From positions 124,001 to 188,000 of the forward strand of contig JAEZTQ010000008.1 in assembly GCA_023443625.1 (NCBI GenBank): a stretch of 64,000 nt of DNA, in the 5' to 3' direction. Origin of the DNA: Bacillota bacterium (GTDB lineage Bacteria; Bacillota_A; Clostridia; Lachnospirales; Lachnospiraceae). The position numbers were made by a program, and so were the translations under genes. This document shows positions 1-8,659 of the stretch, piece after piece (position 1 is the first letter of the stretch; every line of letters starts with the position of its first letter). The notes below the pieces were generated by a model that saw only the letters and a list, made by a program, of their open reading frames with translations, had not been told where the DNA came from and made no database searches.

Positions 1-312
1 GAGAAGGAGCATTTGGAAGTAAGAGCAAAAGGGCTGATAATATATGAAGGTAACGGAAGCTTTTATCTAGCTGGCGACGGATTTAAGCTGGTGCTGATAC
101 GAAAGGATAATATTGATCACATGACTTCAAGCACGAGAGCATTTAAATACCTCAATGCCAGAAATCAAGAGATAGTTTCTGTGGAAGAGGGAAGATTTAA
201 CGAGCATGGCGAATTTGTGATTCATAAAGTCAGATGTGGAGATGAAGCGGATATGGGAATTTGGGTTAACTATGATGTAGGATTGGTGCATGCAGAAATT
301 GAACTGAATTAA
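1..312 (+). CDS. C-terminal fragment of a GH35-like beta-galactosidase (DUF5597 domain)
   Basis: The reading frame is open from the first base, so this is the end of a gene that starts outside the window; the TTG at 13 is not a convincing start. The visible ~100 residues form a beta-rich domain. Motifs GLIIYEGNGSFYLAGDGF and VSVEEGRF resemble the DUF5597 domain that follows the barrel in a subgroup of GH35/GH42-like beta-galactosidases, in which a VEEGRF segment is characteristic. No catalytic residue lies in the visible part. It is followed 19 bp later by sugar permease genes, so it probably belongs to the same glycoside-uptake operon. The family assignment is from memory of the domain and is moderately secure. 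Confidence 0.6.
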   Translation, partial: EKEHLEVRAKGLIIYEGNGSFYLAGDGFKLVLIRKDNIDHMTSSTRAFKYLNARNQEIVSVEEGRFNEHGEFVIHKVRCGDEADMGIWVNYDVGLVHAEIELN

Positions 313-331
313 TCGAAAAAGGGAGATACAG

Positions 332-1183
332 ATGAAGAAAAAAGAGAAAATGACAAAATACTTATTGATACTGCCCGGATTCAGCTTTTTTTTATTTACT
401 ATGTTGATACCCTTTTTTATGGGTATAAATATTGCATTTACAGATTGGAACGGAGTAACCACTGATTATAATTATATTGGACTTTTAAATTTTATCAATA
501 TAATTAAGGATACACGCATTAGCAAACCTTTTATGAACACCTTGCATTTTACTGTTGCCGGTACTGTGCTTAGTAATTTTGTCTCACTTTCATTAGCATT
601 ATTATTAAATGTCAGATTCAAAAAGTTCAGCAATCTGGCAAGGATTATCTTTTTTATTCCTGTATGCTTCAGTTCTGTATTAACTGCATTCTTATGGAAA
701 TTTATTTATGGTGAATTTTTAACTGGAGTTTTCGGTATTAAGAATATGTTAGGAAATAGGGAAGCAGTAATTATAGCAATCGTTATTATTGGAATATGGA
801 ATACTGCAGGTGTCAACATGCTTATCTACCTTTCGGGACTTAAGAATATACCAATAGAACTATACGAGGCAGCTAAGGTTGATGGTGGTAATGCTTTTAT
901 GAGATTTAGAAAAATCACGTTACCATTACTAACACCTTCTTTTACTGTATGTGTCACGTTGACTATGACCTCTTGGCTAAAAGAATTTGCAACAACATTA
1001 TCAGCGACTGGAGGGGGACCAGGGGGAGCGTCAAAAACAGTGTCAATTTACATATATGAAAATCTTTATAAGTACTATAAAGCTGGCTATGGGCAGGCGG
1101 TATCCTTTTTATTTTCAATCTGCATGATTGTTATAGGGCTTGTTGTTTCAGCATTTTTCAGAAAACGTGAAGTGGAGATGTAA
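332..1183 (+). CDS. Sugar ABC transporter permease, MalF/UgpA type
   Basis: This 283-residue membrane protein has about six hydrophobic segments and a cytoplasmic EAA loop near residues 180-205 (YEAAKVDGGNAFMRFRKI, then TLPLLTP), the contact site for the ABC ATPase in CUT1 sugar importers. It would form one half of the transmembrane channel. The start is the ATG at 332 preceded by GGGAGA. The second permease follows 2 bp after its stop and the lipoprotein 890 bp later, so they form one operon. No ATPase gene is present; in Firmicutes such systems usually share an MsmK/MsmX ATPase encoded elsewhere. The substrate is probably a beta-galactoside, inferred from the flanking GH35-type genes. Confidence 0.9.
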   Translation: MKKKEKMTKYLLILPGFSFFLFTMLIPFFMGINIAFTDWNGVTTDYNYIGLLNFINIIKDTRISKPFMNTLHFTVAGTVLSNFVSLSLALLLNVRFKKFSNLARIIFFIPVCFSSVLTAFLWKFIYGEFLTGVFGIKNMLGNREAVIIAIVIIGIWNTAGVNMLIYLSGLKNIPIELYEAAKVDGGNAFMRFRKITLPLLTPSFTVCVTLTMTSWLKEFATTLSATGGGPGGASKTVSIYIYENLYKYYKAGYGQAVSFLFSICMIVIGLVVSAFFRKREVEM

Positions 1184-1185
1184 GT

Positions 1186-2022
1186 ATGGGAAAGAAGATA
1201 AAAAGTCCAGATGTTGTCACAATAACAATTACTCTTGTGGCAGTAGTTATATTTATAATACCAATATATTTGGCAGTGTTGACTGCATTTAAAACAAAAC
1301 AAGAGTTGTCGCTTTCTGTTTTAGCATTGCCGAAGGAACTAAATTTGCAAAATTTCATTGATGGAATGCAACGAAGTGATTTCTTTCACTCCTTGATGAA
1401 TAGTATATTGGTAACCTTTCCGTCTGTAATATTAATCGTGCTGTGCGCTTCCATGAGTGGTTATTCAATTGCGAGATATGGAAAAGAAACAAGGGCGCTA
1501 AGAGGTTTGGATAAGTTATATCTTGCATCATTAATGATACCTTTCCAGATTCTAATGATACCGGTTTACAGGATTTTTAAATCCTTAGGAATGTTAAATT
1601 CGCTGTTTGGAATGGTAATTATGTTAACGGGAACTAGTATTGCATATTCTTCATTTCTATATGTGGGATTTGTCAAATCAATACCAAAAGAAATTGAAGA
1701 GTCTGCTTATATTGACGGGTGTAATCAGATGCAAGCATTTTGGCAAATCGTATTCCCTCTTCTAAAACCAATATCAGCCACTGTTGCTGCTCTGCATGTA
1801 ATGTGGTTATGGAATGATTTTAATATATCGATTATTTTACTACAAAAAGAAAAGGTTCGAACTATTACAGTCAAACAATTTTACTTTTTTGGTCAATACA
1901 CTGCAGAGTACGGAATGGCCTTTGCTGCAGCTATATTATCTATGATACCTGTTATTCTATGTTTTGCTTTTATGCAGAAGTACGTGGTAAGCGGAATTTC
2001 TGCAGGAGCTGTAAAAAGTTAA
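1186..2022 (+). CDS. Sugar ABC transporter permease, MalG/UgpE type
   Basis: A 278-residue inner-membrane permease and partner of the preceding gene. The EAA loop is visible near residues 170-195 (EEIEESAYIDGCNQMQAFWQ followed by IVFPLLKP). The C-terminus GISAGAVKS is typical of MalG-type subunits, which end in G(L/I)(T/S)AGAVKG. The start codon lies 2 bp after the upstream stop, so the ribosome site (GTGGAG) sits inside the upstream gene and translation is probably coupled. About six membrane segments are expected. Together with the lipoprotein downstream it makes a CUT1 importer lacking its own ATPase. Confidence 0.9.
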   Translation: MGKKIKSPDVVTITITLVAVVIFIIPIYLAVLTAFKTKQELSLSVLALPKELNLQNFIDGMQRSDFFHSLMNSILVTFPSVILIVLCASMSGYSIARYGKETRALRGLDKLYLASLMIPFQILMIPVYRIFKSLGMLNSLFGMVIMLTGTSIAYSSFLYVGFVKSIPKEIEESAYIDGCNQMQAFWQIVFPLLKPISATVAALHVMWLWNDFNISIILLQKEKVRTITVKQFYFFGQYTAEYGMAFAAAILSMIPVILCFAFMQKYVVSGISAGAVKS

Positions 2023-2074
2023 TCAAATACATTAAAGTGTTTTGATTATAAATTAATAAACTAAGGAGGATTGT

Positions 2075-3427
2075 ATGAAAAGGAAGAATAGGTTACTTAC
2101 AGTATTATTAAGCATTACTCTATGTGTTGCACTATTCGGTGGTTGTAATAAGTCATCAGATAAGAATTCTGTGAAAACAGATGTAAATGGGGACGCAGCA
2201 ACAAATCAAGGAGGCGGTACAAGTGAAAAAAGTAGCAATGCTTCTTCATCGGAGGATACAAAAATCACGTTAACTTGGCTAAATCATTTTCAAGAGGAAG
2301 GAAAGAAAGCTTGGGTTGAATATTGCAAAAAGGTATTCGAAGAGAAATATCCCAACGTGACCGTTAATATTGAGACAGTTGGATCTGATAGTTATACTAC
2401 CATCCTTCAGACAAAGTTAGCATCAGATGATGCACCGGCTATATTTGACTTGGGTAGTAAAAATGATATAATTGTTTACAATAAAGCAGGACATCTTGCC
2501 GATTTGTCTAACCAATCCTGCTTGAGCTTAGTAGATGCAGATTTGTTGAAGGAAGGTCAAATTGATGGAGCTCAAAAAGGTGTTCCAATGGAAATTAGCG
2601 GGTATGGAGTGTTCTACAATATAGATGTGTTCAATCAATACGGATTATCTGTTCCGACCACATTTTCAGAACTGGTTTCTGTATGTGATACATTATTAGA
2701 GAATGGTGTTCAGCCATTTGCAGCACCGTTTGCGGAGCAATGGGCATTTCGTTATTATCTCAGAGTAATTACAGATATTACTTGCTTGATGGAGGATAAT
2801 AACTGGTACATGGACAAGATGGCTCAAACCAGTACTTTTTCTGGGGATGATGTTTTTAAGGATTCTCTTAGCAAGTATTTTTCATTGCATAAATACTGGG
2901 GCGATGATCCTTTTGGTACATCATGGAATGATGCACAAGGGCTTGTGGCTAATGGTGAAGCAGCAATGTGTATCCACGGGTCTTGGGCGGTGGATGGTTT
3001 CTTGTCCAATAAACCAGATTGTAACATAGGAGTATTTGCAATGCCGGTTAGCGAAGATCCAAATGATTGTATAATGATTAAAGAGCCGGGTACACAACTG
3101 GTATTATACAATGATAGTGATCCTGCAAAAATGGAAGCAGCATATAATCTTTATAACACGATATATTCACAAGAATGTATGAAAAAATATGCTTCAGAGG
3201 CACATCAAATGCCATCTGTAACAGGTGATTATGATATGCCGGAGGCATTAAAAACTATAATGAATTATCCAGTGAATCAGTCTTTCATGGAAGCTGGAAT
3301 TACTGCATACACAAGTATATATGAAGACGTTTTCATGGAAAAATTGATGAACTATTCTATGGAAGATACTCTTGACATTGATGGCTTCTGCTCGGAAGTT
3401 GATACGGCATTTGAAAGTCTAGAATGA
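2075..3427 (+). CDS. Sugar ABC transporter substrate-binding lipoprotein
   Basis: The 450-residue product begins with a lipoprotein signal: positive KRKNR, a hydrophobic stretch and the lipobox LFGGC with the lipidated cysteine at about residue 24. A Ser/Asn/Gly-rich linker follows, then an extracellular solute-binding fold of family 1 (WLNHF...EEGKKAWVEYCKKVFEEKYP, typical of CUT1 sugar-binding proteins). It sits on the outer face of the membrane and delivers an oligosaccharide or glycoside to the two permeases encoded just upstream. The ribosome site AAGGAGG is 7 bp before ATG. A strong hairpin follows at 3461-3505, so this is the last gene of the transcript. The sugar bound cannot be read from sequence. 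Confidence 0.92.
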   Translation: MKRKNRLLTVLLSITLCVALFGGCNKSSDKNSVKTDVNGDAATNQGGGTSEKSSNASSSEDTKITLTWLNHFQEEGKKAWVEYCKKVFEEKYPNVTVNIETVGSDSYTTILQTKLASDDAPAIFDLGSKNDIIVYNKAGHLADLSNQSCLSLVDADLLKEGQIDGAQKGVPMEISGYGVFYNIDVFNQYGLSVPTTFSELVSVCDTLLENGVQPFAAPFAEQWAFRYYLRVITDITCLMEDNNWYMDKMAQTSTFSGDDVFKDSLSKYFSLHKYWGDDPFGTSWNDAQGLVANGEAAMCIHGSWAVDGFLSNKPDCNIGVFAMPVSEDPNDCIMIKEPGTQLVLYNDSDPAKMEAAYNLYNTIYSQECMKKYASEAHQMPSVTGDYDMPEALKTIMNYPVNQSFMEAGITAYTSIYEDVFMEKLMNYSMEDTLDIDGFCSEVDTAFESLE

Positions 3428-3460
3428 TAATGCAAGTACCAGGAAATTAATTTTATCATA

Positions 3461-3505
3461 AAAAAGCTACCTATAGATGAAGTTTCATTATAGAGTAGCT
3501 TTTTT
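3461..3505 (+). terminator. Rho-independent terminator of the ABC uptake operon
   Basis: Inverted arms AAAAAGCTAC and GTAGCTTTTT, extended inward by CTATA/TATAG, close a loop, and a run of T follows on the plus strand. It lies 33 bp after the lipoprotein gene. The A-rich left arm could make it work in both directions, but no gene arrives from the right. Confidence 0.85.
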
Positions 3506-3529
3506 ATACAATAGGAAATTGCGTCCTAT

Positions 3530-3645
3530 TGCATAAAAAACGCTCCGCTGGGAAGCGCACCTCGCAGAAGTGTATTATGTTGCTACGCAACCCGCTCGGG
3601 CGCGAAAGTGTCAGTATGCTGACACTTTGTTCTAAAATGTAGCAG
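3530..3645. repeat. GC-richer intergenic element made of short hairpins
   Basis: This stretch is much richer in G+C than its surroundings and consists of consecutive small inverted repeats: GCGCTTCC-like arms around CGCTCCGCTGGGAAGCG, GTTGC-TAC-GCAAC, and a perfect stem AAAGTGTCAG/CTGACACTTT at 3605-3628. It contains no open frame of note and separates the terminator from the GH35 gene. The pattern resembles the small dispersed intergenic repeats of Lachnospiraceae genomes; only one clear copy is in the window, so its repetitive nature is inference. Confidence 0.45.
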
Positions 3646-3671
3646 GTTATTAAAATAAATAAAGGTGGTGG

Positions 3672-5012
3672 GTGAAGATTACTGTAAAATTAGACACTAA
3701 CGGTATATTAATTGGAGGAGAATATAAATTATTAATGGTTTCTTCCTTATTCTACTTTCGCATCCCAAAGGAGCAATGGGAGAATCGAATGCAAACTCTA
3801 ATATCTGCTGGTTACAATGCAATTGATGTATATTTTCCATGGAATTATCATGAAATAAAGCCGAATCAATGGATATTTGAAGGGAACAGAGATATCGATA
3901 CCTTTTTAAAGCTAGCAAAAAAAAATAACTTATACGTAATAGCTAGACCTGGCCCTTATATATGCTCCGAATGGGATGGAGGGGGAATACCATCATGGCT
4001 TTATCTGGAGGATATTCCAATTCGACAGAATGACAAGAGGTATCTTAATAGATTGCAAAGCTGGTATGAGAAAGTGATATCAATGATTCGTGACCACCAA
4101 ATAACTCATGATGGTAGTGTAATATTACTTCAGCTAGAGAATGAACTGGATTACTATAATTGTAGCCAGCCGGCAGAGTATATAGAGCAATTGGTACAAA
4201 TGGCTAAGAATATTGGAGTAAATGTTCCTTTCATTTACTGCTGTGGTCAGGATGATATTAAAGGCGGCGGTGGTGAAGCTGATAATATTTTTCCAGCTTT
4301 TAATATTTATTCTGAAGCTGATGATATTAGCCTTGAAGAACGCTGTTTACATTTGTATAAATTTGTAAGTGAAGCAGGGAATCCATTCCTTGTAACAGAG
4401 ACAAATAGAGAACATTCTTATTTAAAACGTCTCTTAAGCTGTGGTGCTAAAATGATTAGCCCATATAATCAAACCGCAAGTACAACCATGGACTATTATA
4501 ACGCAATAACCAATTGGGGAACAAAATCCATGCCATTGGCATTGCTTTCAAGTGATTACGATTTTAATTCCATGATTGGATCGGATGGTACATTGACAAG
4601 AGAATATATATATGCGAGACTATTTTGTGGCCTTATAAATAGTTTTGAAAAAGAAATAGCGGCGGCTAAACCAAGGCTTTGCGAGAATGAAATAACGATA
4701 GATAAGAATAGTCAAAAAATATTGCCAATTTTAACGACTGAAAAAGGTAGCTTTATTCCTGTTACAAACTTTATAAAACGAAAAAGAAAAATCAAATGTA
4801 AACTGTCAGGATATAATACGGTTGTTGAACTAGAGCCATGGTATACAGCACTATTACCATTAAGATTAAGGGTTACCAGCAAAGCCGTGATAGCTTGGAG
4901 TAATTATGAGATCGCCTTTGTAAATCATCAAGGAGATATAACACAGGTTGCTCTGTATGGGTATGGGGAATTGAATCTCTTAATAGAAAATAACAGTAAG
5001 ACTAACTATTAA
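3672..5012 (+). CDS. GH35 beta-galactosidase, truncated at the 3' end beside an IS element
   Basis: The 446-residue product starts at GTG 3672 behind AAAGGTGGTG. It shows the GH35 barrel: SSLFYFRIPKEQWENRM near residue 25, DVYFPWNYHE, ARPGPYICSEWDGGG near 95, acid/base glutamate in LLQLENELDYY near 155, and candidate nucleophile glutamate in VTETNRE near 240. The enzyme would remove terminal beta-galactose; there is no signal peptide, so it acts in the cytoplasm on sugars imported by the upstream ABC system. After the barrel, the start of the next beta domain is recognisable (WSNYEIAFVN to QVALYGYGELN), but the protein stops about 20 residues later where most relatives continue for some hundreds. 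The IS110-family element lies immediately downstream, so truncation by insertion or associated deletion is likely, and activity is uncertain. Confidence 0.8.
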   Translation: MKITVKLDTNGILIGGEYKLLMVSSLFYFRIPKEQWENRMQTLISAGYNAIDVYFPWNYHEIKPNQWIFEGNRDIDTFLKLAKKNNLYVIARPGPYICSEWDGGGIPSWLYLEDIPIRQNDKRYLNRLQSWYEKVISMIRDHQITHDGSVILLQLENELDYYNCSQPAEYIEQLVQMAKNIGVNVPFIYCCGQDDIKGGGGEADNIFPAFNIYSEADDISLEERCLHLYKFVSEAGNPFLVTETNREHSYLKRLLSCGAKMISPYNQTASTTMDYYNAITNWGTKSMPLALLSSDYDFNSMIGSDGTLTREYIYARLFCGLINSFEKEIAAAKPRLCENEITIDKNSQKILPILTTEKGSFIPVTNFIKRKRKIKCKLSGYNTVVELEPWYTALLPLRLRVTSKAVIAWSNYEIAFVNHQGDITQVALYGYGELNLLIENNSKTNY

Positions 5013-5143
5013 ATGTCAAGCTAATATCGATATTTTTTGAATGAATTGCGTAAATGTATCTCGAGTAAATTTGAACCTTGAAAACCGCATGACAAATAGA
5101 GCATCTTTGCAGGTGCTCAAAAGGAGATATTTAATTAAGAAAT

Positions 5144-6319
5144 CTAAGATGCTTTGATATAGGATTGTCGTGATTTTTCTAGTTGATAAATGACTCTGAC
5201 GAGTTTTTTGGCTGCATGTGATATGGCTACGTTATAGTGCTTGCCTTCGGAACGTTTCTTGTTCAGATAGGCGGAGAAGGTTGGATCCCAACGACATACA
5301 AATTTCGCAGCATTGAACAAAGCATATCGGAGATATCTGGAGCCACGTTTTTCCATATGTGAATACGATGATTCCAATTGACCTGATTGATATGTAGAAG
5401 GTGATAAACCTGCATAAGCAAGTATCTTGTCAGGAGAATCAAATCTACTGAAATCACCTATTTCAGCGATGATCATGGAACCCATGCGGTAGTTGATACC
5501 TGGAATGCTTAGAATTGGTGAATTGATTTCATCCATGATGGATTTGATTTCTAATTCAATTTCAGAAATCTCGGAATCTAATTCCCGAATCAGGCGGATG
5601 GTATGCTTTAGTTCCAGAGATTTGGCAGGCATATGAGAGCCAATCGAGGTTTTTGCAGCATCTCTGAAAAGAATAGCTGTATCTTTACCATAGTGGCCTT
5701 TTGAAGCTGTGGTTAAGAGGTTTGTCAGCCTAGTTAAATGAACTGATGCGATGTCGGATGCACTTGAAAGCTCAAAAAGCAGGTCATAAATAGATGCCAT
5801 ATGTAGGGTAGGAACCAATTTCTCTAATTCGGGGAATAGAATTGTTACCAGACGAGAAATAGATTGTTTGAGTTTTGCCCGTTCTTTCACTTTATCAAAA
5901 CGATAACGAGTGAGTGACTTCAGTTCTTCGTTGTGATAAGATGTGTCTGAGTAGGACTTTAAGTTCACATCAGACATGAGCATTGTAGCAATCGTATGGG
6001 CATCAACTTTATCCGTTTTCGTCTTTCTAAGGCTAAGACTTTTTCTGTAAAGATTGGTATGTAACGGGTTGATAACAAAGGTGGTCAGACCTTTATCAAG
6101 AAGATATCCCAAGATGTTATAACTGTAGTGTCCAGTGGCTTCAAGCCCTACTTTTACTTTGGTTAAATCATCTGTAACGGACACGATTTTCTGATAAAGT
6201 TCATCAAAACCATCTCGGTTGTTAGGAATGGTAAATGCTTTAAAAAGTACTTCACCATCTGAGTTAGTGATAAAGCAATCATGCTTATCCTTGGCAACAT
6301 CAATTCCTGCGTATATCAT
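5144..6319 (-). CDS. IS110-family DEDD recombinase (transposase)
   Basis: A 391-residue recombinase. The start is placed at ATG 6319, behind AAAGGAGT, because the protein then begins MIYAGIDVAKDKHD, the usual IS110 N-terminus; an upstream in-frame extension to 6406 is open but lacks family similarity. The RuvC-like DEDD residues are visible: D in GIDVAKD, E in VGLEATGHY, and the pair in KTDKVDAHT. The C-terminal Transposase_20 domain follows, with IPGINYRMGSMIIAEIGDF, the catalytic serine region AYAGLSPSTYQSG and HMEKRGSRYLRYALF. The protein catalyses cut and rejoin at a target chosen by a bridge RNA. It appears intact and is probably active. Confidence 0.93.
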   Translation of the reverse strand: MIYAGIDVAKDKHDCFITNSDGEVLFKAFTIPNNRDGFDELYQKIVSVTDDLTKVKVGLEATGHYSYNILGYLLDKGLTTFVINPLHTNLYRKSLSLRKTKTDKVDAHTIATMLMSDVNLKSYSDTSYHNEELKSLTRYRFDKVKERAKLKQSISRLVTILFPELEKLVPTLHMASIYDLLFELSSASDIASVHLTRLTNLLTTASKGHYGKDTAILFRDAAKTSIGSHMPAKSLELKHTIRLIRELDSEISEIELEIKSIMDEINSPILSIPGINYRMGSMIIAEIGDFSRFDSPDKILAYAGLSPSTYQSGQLESSYSHMEKRGSRYLRYALFNAAKFVCRWDPTFSAYLNKKRSEGKHYNVAISHAAKKLVRVIYQLEKSRQSYIKAS

Positions 6320-6329
6320 AGCAATACTC

Positions 6330-6520
6330 CTTTGAAATGTATTTGACACTGTTTGGAACCACGGGTACTCCTTGCGATTGTAACCTCGTTCTAAATAAAC
6401 CGTCATGCGGTATCTAACTGATTAACAAATATACAAAGAGACTGTGGTTGGAGCCTTTCTGAAACCATCAAGTGGTAGGAGCAATGAACCAATCCACAGT
6501 GTCTCCAAAAGTATAGCATA
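6330..6520 (-). ncRNA. Candidate IS110 bridge-RNA region
   Basis: The non-coding segment upstream of the recombinase contains a strong imperfect stem: GAGACTGTGGTTGG (6439-6452) pairs with CCAATCCACAGTGTCTC (6490-6506), 14 pairs with two small bulges, enclosing a 37-nt region with a further ACCA/TGGT mini-stem. IS110-group elements encode a structured bridge RNA in this position whose internal loops pair with target and donor DNA. The location and fold fit; the exact ends of the RNA and its guide loops were not determined. Confidence 0.45.
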
Positions 6521-6642
6521 CAGTCCTTGGAGAGGGACTATAAATACTACTACTATATAATACGAGGGATCAACTTACTATTTATATAATAATCTAAGGA
6601 GATTTATTAAGATAAAAATATATTTCTACTAGCATATTAATA

Positions 6643-6713
6643 AAAAATGTTGTATTATGTATCTACATTTTTATTTAAAGAACGAAAAAACACCTATCCA
6701 TTGGATTTATAGG
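6643..6713 (+). promoter_or_regulatory. guaA leader with two inverted repeats, one covering the ribosome site
   Basis: An 8-bp inverted repeat AAAAATGT/ACATTTTT spans 6643-6672. Just before the gene, CCTATCC and GGATTTATAGG (6693-6713) can fold so that part of the AGGAGG ribosome site (6711-6716) is paired. I see no purine riboswitch core here. The remaining bases from about 6520 to 6642 are AT-rich and hold nothing else I can identify. Regulatory meaning is inference. Confidence 0.3.
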
Positions 6714-6723
6714 AGGTTAACAA

Positions 6724-8259
6724 TTGAAAAAGGAAATAGTAATTGTCCTTGACTTTGGTGGACAGTATAATCAGCTGATTGCCAGAAGAGTCAGAGAAAA
6801 CAATGTATTTTGCGAGGTTCTCCCTCACACGACAAGTATTGAACGTATAAAAGAAATAGCACCAAAGGGAATCATCTTCACCGGTGGCCCTGCCAGTGTC
6901 TACGAAACGAAATCCCCCCATTACGACCCAGAAATCTTCTCTTTGGGAATACCCATCTTAGGTATCTGCTACGGCTGCCAGTTAATGAATTATCTACTGG
7001 ATGGCAAGGTATCAAAAGCTCCTCTTAGGGAATATGGCAAGACCAAAGTAAATGTAACAACTTCCTCAAAATTATTTGATGGTATTACAGAAGATACGAT
7101 CTGCTGGATGAGCCATACCGATTATATCGAGATGCCTGCCGCAGGCTTTAATATAATCGCCAGATCAGATTCCTGTCCCATTGCAGCAATTGAAAACACT
7201 GAGAAAAACCTCTATGGTGTACAGTTCCATCCAGAGGTTGTGCATACAGTAGAAGGCACAAAGATGTTTCATAACTTCTTATATAACATATGCAAATGTA
7301 GTGGTGACTGGATGATGTCCTCCTTTACCGAAGAGATGATTGCTTATCTTAGAGATAAAATCGGCGATAAAAAAGTATTATGTGCTCTCTCAGGTGGTGT
7401 TGACTCTTCAGTAGCTGCTGTAATGATTAGTAAAGCTGTGGGAAAACAACTCACTTGTATCTTTGTTGACCATGGTCTTCTTCGTAAGAATGAAGGAGAT
7501 GAGGTAGAGCAAATCTTTACTACCCAGTTTGATGTGAATTTGATCCGAGTAAATGCACAGCAACGTTTTTATGATAAGTTAGCCGGTGTTTCCGAACCGG
7601 AACATAAGAGAAAAATCATTGGCGAAGAATTCATTCGTGTATTCGAAGAAGAAGCAAAGAAAATCGGTAAAGTAGATTTTCTAGTTCAAGGAACCATTTA
7701 TCCTGACGTAATTGAGAGTGGTCTGGGTAAATCTGCTGTCATCAAGAGCCATCACAATGTAGGTGGATTACCTGATTATGTTGACTTCAAAGAAATCATC
7801 GAACCACTTCGTGACCTATTTAAGGATGAAGTGCGTAAAGCTGGTTTAGAGCTTGGTATCCCAGAGAAACTTGTATTTAGACAACCTTTCCCCGGCCCAG
7901 GTCTTGCTATCCGAATTATTGGTGATATCACCCCTGAGAAGGTAGCAATCCTTCAGGAAGCAGACTATATCTACCGCGAAGAAATTGCAAAGGCTGGTCT
8001 TGACAGAAGTATTGGACAGTATTTTGCTGTGCTCACTAATCTTCGCTCCGTTGGTGTTATGGGTGATGAGAGAACCTACGATTATACCGTAGCTCTGCGT
8101 GCTGTAACAACCACAGATTTTATGACCGCTGAATTTGCAGAACTACCTTGGGATTTACTTGGCAAGGTATCTAGTAGAATTGTGAATGAAGTAAAACATG
8201 TGAATAGGATCTGCTATGATATTACGGGCAAGCCACCAGCTACCATTGAGTGGGAATAA
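6724..8259 (+). CDS. guaA: GMP synthase (glutamine-hydrolysing)
   Basis: The 511-residue enzyme converts XMP, glutamine and ATP to GMP, the last step of guanine nucleotide synthesis. The start is TTG at 6724, 7 bp after AGGAGG, giving [17 protein letters not shown], the usual N-terminus. The class I glutamine amidotransferase domain covers residues 1-190, with the nucleophile cysteine in GICYGCQ and its partner His/Glu in FHPEVV. The ATP pyrophosphatase domain follows, with the P-loop LSGGVDSS near 225, then the dimerisation domain containing [13 protein letters not shown] and ending KPPATIEWE, the standard C-terminus. Length and motifs are normal. It stands alone between the IS element and a strong terminator. 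Confidence 0.98.
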   Translation: MKKEIVIVLDFGGQYNQLIARRVRENNVFCEVLPHTTSIERIKEIAPKGIIFTGGPASVYETKSPHYDPEIFSLGIPILGICYGCQLMNYLLDGKVSKAPLREYGKTKVNVTTSSKLFDGITEDTICWMSHTDYIEMPAAGFNIIARSDSCPIAAIENTEKNLYGVQFHPEVVHTVEGTKMFHNFLYNICKCSGDWMMSSFTEEMIAYLRDKIGDKKVLCALSGGVDSSVAAVMISKAVGKQLTCIFVDHGLLRKNEGDEVEQIFTTQFDVNLIRVNAQQRFYDKLAGVSEPEHKRKIIGEEFIRVFEEEAKKIGKVDFLVQGTIYPDVIESGLGKSAVIKSHHNVGGLPDYVDFKEIIEPLRDLFKDEVRKAGLELGIPEKLVFRQPFPGPGLAIRIIGDITPEKVAILQEADYIYREEIAKAGLDRSIGQYFAVLTNLRSVGVMGDERTYDYTVALRAVTTTDFMTAEFAELPWDLLGKVSSRIVNEVKHVNRICYDITGKPPATIEWE

Positions 8260-8292
8260 TCACGAAAGCTACAAGCCCAATAAAAAATAATA

Positions 8293-8338
8293 GTCAGCGC
8301 CAGGAGAGTTTACTCTCTGGGCGCTGACTTTATTTTTA
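8293..8338 (+). terminator. Rho-independent terminator after guaA
   Basis: GTCAGCGCC and GGCGCTGAC arms, extended by GAGAG/CTCTC around a TTTA loop (8293-8328), are followed by TTTATTTTTA. It lies 34 bp after the guaA stop. A second inverted pair, AAAGCTACAAGCCC (8265-8278) with GGGCTTGTAGCTTT (8388-8401), encloses it, and the hairpin ACAAATGC-GAA-GCATTTGT lies at about 8361-8379. Confidence 0.9.
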
Positions 8339-8389
8339 TAGGGCGCCAGCCCGTGCACTCACAAATGCGAAGCATTTGTGCGTTGCGGG

Positions 8390-8605
8390 GCTTGTAGCTT
8401 TTTACTTTCTAGAGAGCTTTTATTAAAATCTAAATCCTAAATCGAATATTTGTAAGTGCACGAGCTTGTAGCTTTTTACCTTCTAGAGAGCTTTTATTAA
8501 AATCTAAATCCAGAATCGATTATTTGTAAGTTGCAGGGCTTGTAGCTTTTACTTTCTAGAGAGCTTCTATCTATTTCTAAATCTAGAATCGAATATACTT
8601 TGATC
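8390..8605. repeat. Three tandem copies of a 74-bp repeat
   Basis: Units begin with GCTTGTAGCTTTT at 8390, 8464 and about 8538, an exact 74-bp period. Each continues with ACYTTCTAGAGAGCTT, a stretch of TATTAAAATCTAAATC and AATCGAATATT or a close variant. The third copy is the most diverged. The start of each unit is the reverse complement of AAAGCTACAAGCCC at 8265-8278, so any copy can pair with that arm. There is no coding potential. It lies between guaA and the promoter at 8660. Confidence 0.85.
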
Positions 8606-8659
8606 GTACAGTTATATTAGGGTTTTTGGATTTTACTTTACCATTTTATAGAATTATTA

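Larger units (their letters stand above)
5050..6520 (-). mobile_element. IS110-family insertion sequence (approximate ends)
   Basis: A single DEDD recombinase gene on the minus strand with non-coding flanks on both sides. The long flank lies upstream of the gene (6320 to about 6520) as in the IS110 subgroup, where a structured bridge RNA is encoded. Short inverted matches ACCGCATGAC (5084-5093) and GTCATGCGGT (6402-6411) flank the gene. IS110 elements lack long terminal inverted repeats and target duplications, so I could not fix the ends; both coordinates are estimates. It sits between the truncated GH35 gene and guaA. Confidence 0.7.

Noticed and set aside
127..462. 111-residue minus-strand frame across the first two genes
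   Set aside because: Shadow of two well-supported plus-strand genes; no ribosome site or domain.
6320..6406. 29-residue N-terminal extension of the IS110 recombinase
   Set aside because: The frame is open, but the ribosome site and family-typical N-terminus support ATG 6319; the extension probably overlaps the bridge-RNA region.
6520..6723. Purine riboswitch upstream of guaA
   Set aside because: No TATAAT/ATATGG-type core or conserved junction sequence is present; only short AT-rich inverted repeats are seen.
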